The position numbers and the translations under genes were made by a program. 64,000 nucleotides of DNA from Hygrocybe punicea. Lineage: Eukaryota > Basidiomycota > Agaricomycetes > Agaricales > Hygrophoraceae. Numbering within the stretch: the stretch's first letter is position 1; every line of letters begins with the position of its first letter. This document shows positions 1 to 10,533 of this stretch, piece by piece. The notes below the pieces were generated by a model. It saw nothing but the letters and a program-made list of their open reading frames with translations, did not search any database and was not told where the DNA came from. The DNA lies in the NCBI GenBank assembly GCA_963556145.1, contig OY744472.1, positions 2,666,001 to 2,730,000 on the forward strand, in the 5' to 3' direction.

Positions 1-1395
1 ATTAAAAAAAAAAAATTCGGCGGTTATCAACATTCCAAATTTCAATCAGAACTAAAGCTATTGCCCGCGCAATCGCCCACCCGTCGTCCACCCGTCGTCC
101 ACCCATCGCCCACCCATCGCCCACCCGTCGCCCACCTCCCAATCATGACCTGAACCCAGCTCCGACGTCGACAAAACCAATCAAATTTTTTTTTTCGACC
201 TCACACCCACCGTGACGCCATCTCGCCATCTCTCCCGCTCCCGCTCATCCCATCCCCGGCATCTCCCCTGCCCAAGTATGACGATCTCCCACACCCCACG
301 CCATCTCCCTCGCCCTCGCCGCCATTTCCCACCCTCGATTTCCTGCCAAGCCGTCGCCCACACACCTCCGCCCTCCCCATCATCTCCCTCGTCCACACCC
401 ACGCCATCTCCCATCTCCCTCGTCGTCGTCGCCATCTCTCCTCACACTCGCCATCTCCCACACCCTTGTCGCCCACGCCGCACCCTCGTCGCACACGCGA
501 CGCTCTCGTCGCCACGCTCTCGTCGCCTCGCTCTCATCGCCCACGCTCTCATCGCCCACGCTCTCATCGCCACACTCTCGTCGCCCACGCTCTCGTCGCC
601 CACATCTAACCCATCCAAAATTGGATCCCCCATGGCCATGCCCGCGCCATCTCCCTCGTCCACACCCACGCCATCTCCCTCGTCCACACCCACGCCATCT
701 CCCCACCATCCCATCCCATCACCACGCAATCTCCCACACCCTCTCGTCGCCCTCCCATCGTGCCCCCGCCATCTCCCTCACCCATGTCCACGCCATCTCC
801 CTCACCCTCATCGCCAACGCCATCTCCCGCCAAGCCACCTCCGCCATCACCTCCCTCGCCCACACCCCACGCCATCTCCCACACCCTCGTCATCCACACC
901 TCGTCGCCCACGCCACACCCTTGTCGCCCACGCCCACGCCATCTCCTCTCCCACTCCCTCGTCCCTCACGCCATCTCCTCCCATCCCATCGTGCCATGCC
1001 CACGCCATCTCCCACACCTCATCACCTACACCCTCGTCGCCCTTCCATCCTATCGTGCCCGCGCCATCTCCCACACCCTCATCACCCACGCTCGTCACCC
1101 TCCCATCCTATCGTGCCCCCGCCATCTCCCCGTTCTCATTCTCTCATTCTGTCGTGCCCCCGTACACCCTTGTCGCCCCCGCCATCTCCCCCACCTGCCT
1201 CTCCCCCTACCTCTGTCATCACCTCACGAACCCCACCACCATGTCAATTGACGTTGGAGCTGGGCTCGTGAGGTAAGATTGGGAGATGGGTGGGCAATGG
1301 GTGGGCGACGGGCGGGCGACGAGCGGGCAATGGCGCGGGCAATAGCTTTAGATCTAACAACAACTTTGAATTTAAATAGCTGCCGAAAATCTTAC
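1..1395. mobile_element. Inverted-repeat (foldback-like) element with minisatellite core
   Basis: The sequence at about 50-160 (starting ctaaagctattgcccgcgc) reappears as its reverse complement at about 1250-1351 (gcgcgggcaatagctttag). Both arms also contain degenerate gcccaccc[ga]tc[gc] repeats. Weaker similarity extends outward (ttcggcggttat on the left against ttcggcagctat in the reverse-complemented right end). The arms enclose about 1 kb of pyrimidine-rich tandem repeats. No transposase is visible, so this is a non-autonomous foldback or MITE-like element. Its left end may lie outside the window, so no target duplication could be confirmed. Confidence 0.6.
225..1235. repeat. Pyrimidine-rich minisatellite built on cgccatctccc
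   Basis: Short units such as cgccatctccctc, cacaccctcgtcgccc and tcgcccacgctctcatcgcc recur dozens of times with changing period. Long Pro/Ser/His-rich open frames (for example 212-1276, +) follow simply from the absence of stops in this composition. They are not called as genes. Confidence 0.8.
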
Positions 1396-1760
1396 ATTTT
1401 GATAATTATTAAATTTATTATTTTAACGCTACCGAAAGTTTTAATTTTGGCCTGCCTTTAGGTGATGCCTAAATTTGGACTAGAAATTTGAGTAAACTTG
1501 GAACTAAATTATACTTTCCCCTTACAATATAGATCTGATAATTATTTTGATTGCAAGAATAACCTAAAGATGAAAATAAATAAATAATTTAAATATACAT
1601 TTATTTGTGACTTAAATTCAATATTTAAGCTAGGCCTAAATGTAAATCTAAAGATTATATTTTGGTGCTAACTTTAGAAATCACTTTAGATCCCGACTAA
1701 ATGTGGAAAGTCCTGATGTGACAGTGCCTCTGGTGTAAACTTGTAATTGCGGATATAACC
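1396..1760. other. AT-rich intergenic region upstream of HIS5
   Basis: About 365 bp of AT-rich sequence with short runs such as taaataaataatttaaatataca. It presumably contains the HIS5 promoter. I see no convincing TATA box or named operator and no gene. Confidence 0.5.
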
Positions 1761-3155
1761 ATGCCCATTATCGGCCTGGCACCGTCTCTGCAACCCACAA
1801 AACCTACTCATTTCCACATTGAACGTGTCATACGTCCAAACATCCTCACCCTTCACCCTTATCGTTGTGCACGCAACGATTACAAGGACGGAATCCTTCT
1901 AGATGCCAACGAAAACGCGCTGGGACACTCTATACCACTCACATCTACACCCAACGCTAACCACGTATCCTGGGCGCTTGGGTTAGACCTCCACCGCTAC
2001 CCGGATCCATCATACAACGCCATCAAAGCGCGTATTGTGGAACTGCGTGGGCTGCCGAAGGGGGCGATCGACCATGTATTCCTTGGGGTCGGATCGGACG
2101 AGGTCATCGATCTACTGATGCGCGTGTGTGTTGTTCCAGGGAAGGAAAAGATATTGATCACACCGCCGACCTACGGCATGTACTCTGTCTGCGCACAGGC
2201 GAATGATGCGGGGATTGTCCGATGTGCTCTGGAACTAGGTGCGGACGCAGGGGAGGGTGGGGAGCGAGGACGATTTTCACCGCGAGTTGAGGAGGTGGGA
2301 GGTTTTCTCTCCATGTTTGCGTTTTCGAGAGTTTGACGTGTCTCCGCGTGTGTTTCCTATCATCTGAGGGTGTTATTAGGTGAAGAAAGCCATCGACGCT
2401 GATCCCTCCATCAAGCTCGTCTTCCTTTGTTCTCCCGGAAACCCTACAGGAACACTCATTTCGCTTTCTTCCATTCGGGCTCTTCTGGATTATGAGAACT
2501 TCAGGGGCATTGTCATAGTGGATGAAGCCTACATCGATTTCTCTGGCGAGAACGCTAGTGCAGTTTCTCTTGTATCAGAGTATGCCAATTTGTGCGTCAT
2601 GCAGACCTTGAGCAAGAGCTTTGGACTCGCTGCTATCCGGTGCGCTTGCCATCAGGCCCCTGTTGTTGACTGATTCACACCTCCCGTAGAGTGGGTATCG
2701 CTATTGCGCAACCACCTCTCATCCAAGTACTAACAAATACGAAAGCGCCGTATAATATCTCCACTCCGTCTGCGCACCTGGCCCTCGCCTCACTCACCCC
2801 ATCCGCCATCCAGAATATGCGTACAAAATTAGCTACTCTTATCAATTCGCGTAGGAAGCTACTCCTGGCCCTTGCTGCCTTGGCGCCACTTGGTCTTGGC
2901 AAACCCATAGGCGGGAATGATGCGAACTTTATCATGGTTCCTGTTCTCGATATGGCAGGTGGAAATCCGGATAACACGCGGGCACTGAAGGTGTATCGTA
3001 TGCTTGCTGAGGAAAAGGGAGTTGTGGTGCGCTTTAGGGGAAGTGAGCCTGGGTGTTTGGGATGCTTGAGGCTGACGATTGGGAGCAGCGAGGAGAATGA
3101 GATTCTGATGGAGAAGATGGGGGAAGTTTTGGCCATGATCCAGGGTGTCTTGTAG
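1761..3155 (+). CDS. HIS5: Histidinol-phosphate aminotransferase (3 exons)
   Basis: PLP-dependent enzyme that converts imidazole-acetol phosphate and glutamate to L-histidinol phosphate and 2-oxoglutarate, a late step of histidine synthesis. Exons are 1761-2294, 2380-2639 and 2690-3155, with GT-AG introns of 85 and 50 bp, giving 419 aa, a usual length for the family. The N-terminal part has LLDANENALG and the RYPDPSY region near residues 50-95. The second exon has SPGNPTGT, the DEAY PLP-pyridine motif, and TLSKSFGLA, whose Lys (about residue 257) is the expected Schiff-base lysine. The third exon reads GIAIAQPPLI and ends in the small domain. The ATG at 1761 is the first in frame and gives a complete N-terminus. 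No frameshift or missing motif was seen, so the gene looks functional. It is one of only two host genes in the window. The symbol follows S. cerevisiae usage. Confidence 0.95.
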
Positions 3156-3195
3156 AGTCGAATGCTTCAACTTCTGGAGAATGTCCCTAGACACG

Positions 3196-3216
3196 GCTGA
3201 CACCGCACTATTTTGC
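3196..3216 (+). repeat. 21-bp motif shared with the 3' flank of SHMT
   Basis: A 21-bp block beginning gctgacaccgcactattt lies 40 bp past the HIS5 stop. A copy with one mismatch lies about 96 bp past the SHMT stop, in the same orientation relative to that gene (51719-51739, minus strand). Both are followed by related ttgcaaaat-like AT-rich sequence. It could be a shared MITE remnant or a 3'-end element. Confidence 0.5.
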
Positions 3217-3727
3217 GCGATGCAAAATGATTGCAAAATCTTGGATAGCTTGTTTTGGTACTGTGATTGTTGAATATTGAATGTCACCCATTAGATTGAC
3301 CTATTAGGCGTGGGACAATGAACCTATTACTTGAATTTAAAATTTTTACTGTTTACTAAAGTCTAATCATACACTGGATGCAAGCCATAATATTTCCAAT
3401 AAAAATAGTTTTGAAATTAATCCATATTATGTTAACATGTCATTGGATGACTTCCCATAGCATTTAAATAATCTAAAAACATAGATTATCACCATATGCG
3501 GTACTCTGATTGACAAAGCCAAATGGCCACTAAGACAGAAAAAACTTCAAGCTTCGTCGTCCTGAAACAGTGGAATAAACTAGAAGGGGGGGTACCCCCC
3601 CTTCTAGATTAAATTTATTTCTGCATTAATTTTGGAGATCTGCCCCACTCAGAACAACCTGATTGTGCCTTTGCCAAGTCTTGGCATGTCAAATTCTACT
3701 GTCTCAACCAGATTCAACTGACACTGA
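3217..3727. other. Non-coding region downstream of HIS5
   Basis: About 500 bp without a credible gene. It is AT-rich and contains the 28-bp perfect palindrome listed separately. The last bases (tgttatgg, 3728-3735) match the terminus of the element that resumes at about 7132. Confidence 0.5.
3580..3607. repeat. 28-bp perfect palindrome
   Basis: ctagaa followed by seven G, then ta, then seven C and ttctag. It is perfectly self-complementary with no loop and is centred on a ggtacc core. Its function is unknown. It could form a cruciform or be the residue of an excised element. Confidence 0.8.
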
Positions 3728-3934
3728 TGTTATGGTGTAGTGGCAAGGTCAGGGTGGCTGCGGAACAATAATCCTAGCCTGGGGGTGTCAGCATAGAAGT
3801 GATGGTGGAATTGTCAGCTAGCTTCAGTAAAGTAATAAGGGACAGAAAGGGGAAAGCTGCCAAGTAAAAGCTACAACTATCTATCAAGACTGGTCTAAGC
3901 CGACGAAGCCGATGATGTCGGGTATGGCGGGTTG

Positions 3935-4900
3935 TAAGGTTGACCACGGGTACGGGTCAACCCGCGGTATTTCCAAAACGGGTTGCGCGGGTACGGGTAC
4001 GGTTGCCAAATACAGCACCCGTGACCAAACCATGACCCATACCCGCGGTTTCATGGTTTTCAATGGGTTAGCAACAACGATAGGGCCATACGCCCTCAGG
4101 TATGTTTCTTTCATCATTTAACACTATTCTAATCCTTTTTTTCAGGTAACAACAACACTGACTCGAGCACGACATGTCACCGCACCACGAGAGGCCATCT
4201 CGGCCCCACTCGTTGACATCCTGGCCCTCTCGTTAACACCCTGACGACAACAACAACCACAACACAATGGGAAAGCAGGAAAGAAGCCAGCCAGAGAGGT
4301 GGTGCACCCACCCTCTGGCTGTCAGGTACGTCTCAGTGTCTTTTGTCATTATATCATTGCTGATGCCATTCTTTTTAGTTTCATTATTTTCTTTTGTAAA
4401 CTACGACAACAACACAACAACAACAACAACAATGCCCTCACCGCGTCTTGGCACCCCATCGTCAACATCTCCTACCCCCTCGCCCCTTCATCAACATCTC
4501 GGCCTCTCGGTCTCCCACCGACCCCCTCGTCAACATCTCCCACTCTCGCGTCAATAACTTGGCACCCCTCGGCAACGTCTCCCACCTCTCGTTAATGCCC
4601 CGGCTCTCGCTAACAACGACACGCCCCGAAGACGTGATGACGACACGACAGGATGCGTACAACACGACCAACCTGTGTCTCAAACACAGGTTGGTCGTAT
4701 TCGCGGTCACTCCACCTCGCGCCCCCCAACTGGTGTCAATTGACATCAGTGTGGTCAGCGCGAGGTAGTGGTAATACCACCGCAGCACCACCGCGGTTAG
4801 AGGAGACGGGTACGGGTTGAACCCGTTGGGGGTGCGGTTTTGGCGGGTGTGGGTGCGGTGTTAGCCGAGCCAACCCGTCCGAGACCCGTGGTCAACCCTA
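3935..4900. mobile_element. hAT-type MITE (TIR taaggttgaccacggg)
   Basis: The left end taaggttgaccacgggt pairs with the right end acccgtggtcaacccta. The 8-bp target duplication gcgggttg (3927-3934 and 4901-4908) is exact, as expected for hAT transposition. Both subterminal regions carry repeated gggtacggg motifs, while the interior is low-complexity ctcgtcaacatctcc-type sequence. There is no transposase, so the element is non-autonomous. A second member of the family lies at 61422-62545. Confidence 0.9.
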
Positions 4901-5308
4901 GCGGGTTGGGTGTCAGGTGATGAGCAATATGAGAATATAGATGGTAGAACGAGTCAAGAGAACTGATGAGTTGTATGAGTGAAGGATTTTACTGGGAGAC
5001 TGATTCTGAGTGAGGGGAAATGGGGGAACTGGTTTCTTATTTTGAACGGTGCTTGGGCACCATTCTTATACTACAAAATTGTCTATCTAGTTTTGGACAA
5101 GAGTCTTTGGCCGATGAGGGAGAACAAAGGGGAATGGAAATAGGGGAATGAGGAGAAGGTTGTGATGCAATGATGACAGGAAAATGAGAGGGAGAAGTGA
5201 AAATCTGTGAAAAGATGTCAAATACTTTTATGTATCTCCATAAGGGAGATGGTATGTGCAAATTGGGCAAGTCCAATGTAGGGATTCCAGTCCGATAAGA
5301 TCCATCTG

Positions 5309-6951
5309 TGTTACGTTTCCAACTCCGCTTCCAACCCCGATGCCCATTCTGATACCTACCATGATGATTCTGCACTGCACACCTTCCTTTTTCATTTCTT
5401 TTCAACATCACTGTTTTGGACATTCTTGTATTTTGTCTTCTTTTGGACATTGTTGTTTATTCTTGTTCTTGTTCTCTTTTTGTCCCTTCTTCTAGAACAA
5501 TCCAGACCAACCATGGACACATCCCCATGTGACCTCACTGCACCCAAACAGTCTCCTTGCCGATGGACGTCACCGACATTGTCTTTTCCCTTTGATATCT
5601 TGTTTACTCTATCCCACGACAAACCAATACACAATGGCTGTACTCCCAACACAGCTCATTACTGTAATTGTTATTGGCAGCATTGCCATCACCTTCCTGA
5701 TCAGTTTCTACATTGTCATGATCTATCTTTGGCATAGATGCCCTTCCACCATTGATACACCCAACTTCCACCTTGACAATATATCGACACATAATTTACA
5801 ATTGCCATTCTCGGATATTTGGTTTCCATATTCATACCCTGTGCCTACCATTATCCTCCCTGATGATCCGACGACATTCCTCACCTGCATGCGAACCCTG
5901 AACAATCCTCAATCACAGGACATTTCACTGTTCTCTCTAATCCGACCATCGCCAAAGCACATTCTTTTGGACTTCGACCACAGACCATATGACTTCCCAA
6001 ACAGTGAACCAACCCCTATCGCATATTGTTTGCACGATATCGCTTCATTGCAGTACCCGACAACTTGTTCCCACAGCTTGTCACCTGTGCCATGACTCGA
6101 AACCTGGACCCACATTCATTTATCCTTTTCCATCCATAACCTTGATACCTCCCACACTCGCTTACAACAATACCCTTTCTTGGACAAATACCGACATCAG
6201 GTGGACCATGTTGTTCTACACACAGGACAAGACATCACCCCTTGATATGTCATCAACACACACATCGTCATCTGGTACAGCTGATGCTGTTCGCATGTCT
6301 GACCTCGACTGGCCCACTGTCCTAGTTGGTTTTTCCGCCACACATTCCTTTGTTTTCTTTCATACCAACCTTGCCGCTATATCCACACTACCTCAAGACA
6401 CTCCCTTCACCAATCCCACACTGGACAATACCCCTCTTCGACCTGACTGTGCAATGCACTTGCCAGACTGTGCACTTGCCTGTTACAGCAAGTATAGACC
6501 CCGAATTGGCAATTCTGCATGTCACATGATCCAATGACAAATCATCCGAGTCATCCGGACCTCTTCTATCCTCAATGACACCTGGGCCTCCAGTTGGATT
6601 GCAAGAACATCGACATGAGGACACCTCATGTCTGTCTCATGGTGAACACATGGTATAGTTGGACATGTTGTAGCTTCATGGTTGCATTTCTATTTACCTC
6701 CCCTCAAGACCAGTCACTATATATACTGTTCTTGTTGTTGGTTTGGACTTTTTCTTCTTTCTTTTCCTTACATTTAGTCTGGTTCTTGGGGCAGACCCAC
6801 GGTTCGCAATGACATTGTACCATGAACCCCCCCTCTTAGCAGTGTTGTCTTAGTAGTAAGCAACAATGAAAACTGCTCTTCTCTCCTCTGGAAACCGCCT
6901 CCCAGTTAAGTTGATTGTTGCCGGAGCCCGCTGCAGAAGCGATCCGTAACA
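5309..6951. mobile_element. Unclassified insertion with tgttacg/cgtaaca ends
   Basis: 1643 bp bounded by tgttacg and cgtaaca and flanked by a 5-bp duplication atctg (5304-5308 and 6952-6956). TG...CA ends and a 5-bp TSD are retroviral-integrase-like, but no RT, integrase or transposase motif is visible. Two overlapping open frames on the plus strand (5529-6095 and 5989-6537) are unrecognised and probably not genes; the first contains one hydrophobic stretch. The right-hand 177 bp is an inverted copy of 7136-7325, and 6310-6575 is a direct copy of 7322-7590. Confidence 0.6.
6775..6951 (-). repeat. Inverted repeat partner of 7136-7325
   Basis: The reverse complement of this block (starting ggatcgcttctgcagcgggc after tgttac) matches 7136-7325 closely, with scattered mismatches. 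The two arms belong to different insertion events, because 3728-3735 plus 7132-7325 was one terminus before the solo LTR landed in it. Confidence 0.75.
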
Positions 6952-7135
6952 ATCTGTGATATTTGGGATTCCGTGAGTTTAGGAGTTGGACCAATCCTGT
7001 ACGCGAGCGGCCATGCTAGTTGGTATCCATTGGGTTACATCAGGTTTGAGTGTGAATTGTTAGGGATGTCGGGTTCGAATGGGTTTGTGAGATGTCGAGT
7101 TTCCAGTCTCAGAGGGTCGAGAGCCCTCTACAATG

Positions 7136-7325
7136 GATCACTTCTGCAGTGGGCTCTGGGCAACAATCAACTTAACTGGGAGGTGGTTTCCAGAGGAGAG
7201 AACAGCAGTTTCATTGTTGCTTACAACTAAGACAACACTGCTACAAGTGGGGGGTTCATGGTCTAAAGTCATTGCAAGCCATGGGGATTACCCAAGATAA
7301 GAGGGTCTGCCCCAAGAACCAGACT
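7136..7325 (+). repeat. Terminal arm of an older copy of the tgttacg element
   Basis: Continues the terminus begun at 3728 (tgttatgg), which the solo LTR split. It is the inverted partner of 6775-6951. Confidence 0.6.
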
Positions 7326-7590
7326 ATCCCACTGTCCTAGTTGGTTTTCCCACATTCTTTGTTTTCTTTCATACCGACTGCTGCCATTATATCCACACTA
7401 CCTCAAGACACTCCCTTCACCAATCCCACACTGGACAATGCCTCTCTCCAACCTGATGGTGCGATGCTGTTGGCAGACTACCTACTTGCCCATTACAGCA
7501 AGTGTAGACCCAAAATTGGCAATTCTGCATATCACATGATCCAATGACAAATCATCCGAGTCATCCAGACCTCTTCTATCCCCCTCTCTA
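7322..7590 (+). repeat. Direct duplicate of 6310-6575
   Basis: Shared stretches include cccactgtcctagttggttt, ccacactacctcaagacact and the block ending caatgacaaatcatccgag. Identity is high but imperfect. It shows that two copies of one element family lie close together. No protein was recognised. Confidence 0.8.
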
Positions 7591-9110
7591 TAGCGACACC
7601 CTCATCGCTAGTGAAAAACAAACAAAACCAAAAGAACAGAAAGAAGCAAAGGAAACTGAAAGAAAAAGCAGAAAACAGAAAGAGAACACAAAAGCACACA
7701 AAGGAAAGCAAAAAAGGCAGGTGTAAACTAGTGGTGGTCAATCATGGTGAAAAAGGGGTCAAGAAATAGTAGTGGAATGTGGAAAAGGAAGTGTAATGAA
7801 AAGAAAATCCATGGGCTTATGAGACAGTGGGCTATGCCTCACATAGGTGAGTGTCGTGATGCAGGGTATGAGTGCAAGGGGCCAGGGATGGATCATTGTG
7901 GGGTGGGATCACCATGGCGCATCATGGAGGTGGGGCCATGGGGTTTTTGACCATGGGGCATGGCAGATGGATTTGCGTCCTTGGGCACACAGTTGGGGTG
8001 GCCATATCATGTGGGTGGGTCTTCATGGGGGTGCATATACATGTACAGGTGTGGGACATGGGGTTGTGTGTGTGGAGGTGGGGTATTGAGGGGTGAGGTG
8101 CGCCACTCGTGTTGGGCTAATTCTGCTGCTTGGTACTGGCATGGGGGCAGTCAATTGTGTTGGAAACAGGCATGTGGGGCCATAAAATGAGTTGACGTGG
8201 GGCTTGCGGCTTCTCATGTGGATGGTCCATTGTTGCATTTCATTGAGTGGGCTTGGACGCATCATTCACGTGGGTATGGGGGTCATGGTGGGGCTGCAGG
8301 CATGAGGGAACTGGCATGTGCATGTTGAGCTGGGCCCATGGGGTTGAGGAAAAAGGTGCCAGTGTGTGTGAGGAGTGCCAGTCAAGGTGATGACATGGCA
8401 GTTGGGCAATGCGGCAATGGATGGGTTGGCGTGAAAATGGAGATGCTGAAGATGGGGGAGGTGAAGGGATGGCGTGTGGGGTTGCCATATGAACATGTGG
8501 GGATCCTGAGCATTTGTGTATTCAATAGAGTACCTGTGGGTGTCTGAATAAAAAATGGTAGGTTGAAAACGGGAACAGTGAGGTCAAAGGTGTGTCTGGC
8601 TGCACAACAGCATTGTTGGATTCATCATCCAGCTCAGCAACCTCTTGGGGGTTTTGTAAAGATTGTGGGGTGCTGTGGGTGCTTGTGGTTGGCTGGATTT
8701 TTGGTGGGCGAAGCTGGTGATGTGGCTGTGTGGAATGATGAGGAAGGCTGAAAAGTCATGAGGGTGGTCACGGGGCATGTAGCAGGATATGAACAAGATG
8801 CTGGGGCTTTCAGAGACTGTTTTTTGTAGGGTTTTGCATGGGGGTGCTGCATGGAATCACATGGGTGGGGTGTAGGGTGGGTTCTCTGTTCTCGAAAAAT
8901 CACTGGATCTGTGCAAAAATTTCTGTGTGAGTGGAGTGTGGTGGTCTCTGGTGGCGTGGCTTGAATCACACTCTCATCACCACATTGGAGTGGGTCCAAG
9001 GGAGCTCACAGAATCAGATGGGGAATCAGTTGGAAAGGTGTGAGATGGATGGAATCATGAACTATCTACCACATCGGGAACTGCTACTGACTATGGGTCT
9101 GGTCACATGA
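7585..9110. mobile_element. Decayed, 5'-truncated copy of element E
   Basis: It aligns along its length with 36180-37620, from the gacgccctcgtcactag-like start, through the acaaacaaaaccaaaag block, to a degenerate 3' LTR beginning tggagtgggtcc at 8986. Compared with the other copy, CG dinucleotides are widely replaced by TG or CA (cgattgcgttgggaatgg becomes caattgtgttggaaacag). Minus-strand open frames here are Pro/His-rich and not credible as genes. Confidence 0.7.
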
Positions 9111-9551
9111 CATCCCCAGCGGTGATCAATATGATGTCAGGGTTAGAATCAGAGTGAAATGTGACAACTGTCAATGAGGGAGTATGGCTCTAATCAACTC
9201 TGCTTGGATCACATGTTAGGATTAGCCAGTTGGGGTGTGAGTTCACTGGAAGAACAGCTTGATGGCTAATCAACTCTGCTCATGTGGTGCACAAGGAATA
9301 GCAAAGAATTGGAGCTTGTCCTTTCCAGCTTGAGCCAGGAGAGGGGCAAGTCCATGAAAGATGTTTTTATATAATTTGAAGTACATCTGTGGCGTACAAT
9401 CGGTAAAAAGTCTATGTGGGAACAAGGGAGATTCAATGGGTCCAAAAGAAAATGTCCAGGAGTGAGAAAGAGAGATGGGAGGAAGGCACAGAATGGGTGA
9501 AAAAAGGGAAAGGAGGGAAAGGCAAAAAAGGATAAAGGACTCAATGGGAAA
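9111..9551. other. Non-coding sequence before the DIRS-like element
   Basis: No credible gene. The sequence ctaatcaactctgct occurs twice (about 9191 and 9265). The region may include the end of the DIRS-like element, whose own boundary repeats were not identified. Confidence 0.4.
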
Positions 9552-10533
9552 CTACAGCGTCGCTGTGTATAAGCGCCTGCAACAGGATTGGATTCTTGCA
9601 AATGTAGATTTAAAACATGGATGAGGACCAGCAGCCAGCGGCTTGTATGATGTGAGGGGTGGCACCAGCAATGGCAAGAGATGTGGCGCCTCTGGCACAC
9701 ATGGATTGTCTGGCGAAACTGACAGAATATAAGGTGTGCAAGTGTTGGAGAAACCAAGAATGGCGGGGGATGCTGCCATCGGCTTTGAGCCAGAGGGGTG
9801 CATGGAAAGGAAACAGGAGATCACAGGAAAACAGGTAAGTACAGAAAAAATGGTAAGGGTCATGGTCACAGGGATGGCATTGGATGTGGATGATGTTGCC
9901 CTGGAAAAATGAGTCAGCTTTGTGGGTGGGCAGGGTGTAGCTGTAGGTTGAGGCTGTGAATGTGATGGTGTGATGGAGCAAGAGTTTGTGAGGGTCTTGG
10001 ATCTTGACGCTATCGGGATAAGTCAGCTCCCCGAGGTGGAGAAGCACGAAGAAACCGGTCAGGAGTTGGGTGATGAAAAGCTTGTCATCATGCGGTGACT
10101 CAGCATGGATGTACAAGATGGCAAGGGAAAGGTCTGTGTGTGAAAGGGGGTCTTTGCAGGTTGCCGGTGAACTGAAATGGTGCTTGCAGCCAGCGAGGGT
10201 ACGAGAGCTGAGAGGGCTGTTTCAGTGTTTGCAGGCATCAGGGAAATGGTCCTCAAGTTGGTTAACAATGCCAGACAGGTAGCTATCAACCGAAGAAGGT
10301 TTGATGTGGGAGGACATGAAAATGACAAAGAAGTTGAGGGTTTGTGGTGTAGGGTCAATGGGGAAGTTGTGAGATTTACAGAAGGTGATATAGGAGTTGA
10401 GGATGGAGTTGTACGTTGAGCGCGTGGACTTGTTGATGGAGAGGCCAAGGGCAATGGACCTCTCGTACAGCAAGTGCTCAATGCTCCACGGCTGATGGAA
10501 AGGTTGCTGGGACCGGGGGGAGGTGAACGTCAT
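9552..10533 (-). pseudogene. Tyrosine recombinase of the DIRS-like element
   Basis: The N-terminal SAM-like core-binding domain is readable at 10222-10533 (ALGLSINKSTRSTYNSIL ... SSVDSYLSGIVNQLE). The catalytic part is in other frames down to 9552. It contains LLHLGELTYPD, where active relatives have LLRxGELT, and QSMCARGATSLAIAG, where relatives have an SMRAGGAT-like box, followed by AAGCWSSSMF. Both catalytic arginines appear replaced (R to H, R to C), and the position expected for the nucleophilic Tyr after WSSSMF is Thr. The substitutions are inferred from family memory rather than an alignment. It is clearly non-functional. Confidence 0.7.

Larger units (their letters stand above)
3736..7132 (-). 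mobile_element. Old Ty3-type solo LTR, minus strand, split by two later insertions
   Basis: Three blocks match the LTR of Ty3 element A in reverse: 3736-3926 (end of the LTR), 4909-5303 (middle, including the inverted TATA region) and 6957-7132 (start of the LTR, ending ccctctaca). Flanks give a likely 4-bp target duplication, atgg (3732-3735 and 7133-7136). The LTR is diverged from element A, so it is older. It was hit by the hAT MITE at 3935-4900 and by the TG...CA element at 5309-6951. Confidence 0.8.

Noticed and set aside
212..1276. Long Pro/Ser/His-rich open frame of 354 codons
   Set aside because: It lies entirely in a pyrimidine minisatellite; overlapping frames are equally open and there is no domain or intron structure.
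5529..6537. Possible membrane protein gene (one hydrophobic segment)
   Set aside because: Two overlapping frames in a transposable-element interior. The duplicated block at 7322-7590 does not keep the frame, and no family is recognised.
6775..7325. Inverted pair as TIRs of one intact transposon
   Set aside because: The two arms enclose part of the older solo LTR, and the target duplications show that they belong to different insertion events.
7744..8999. Series of 60-120 codon frames on both strands
   Set aside because: They fall in a CpG-depleted, decayed copy of element E and have no conserved reading.
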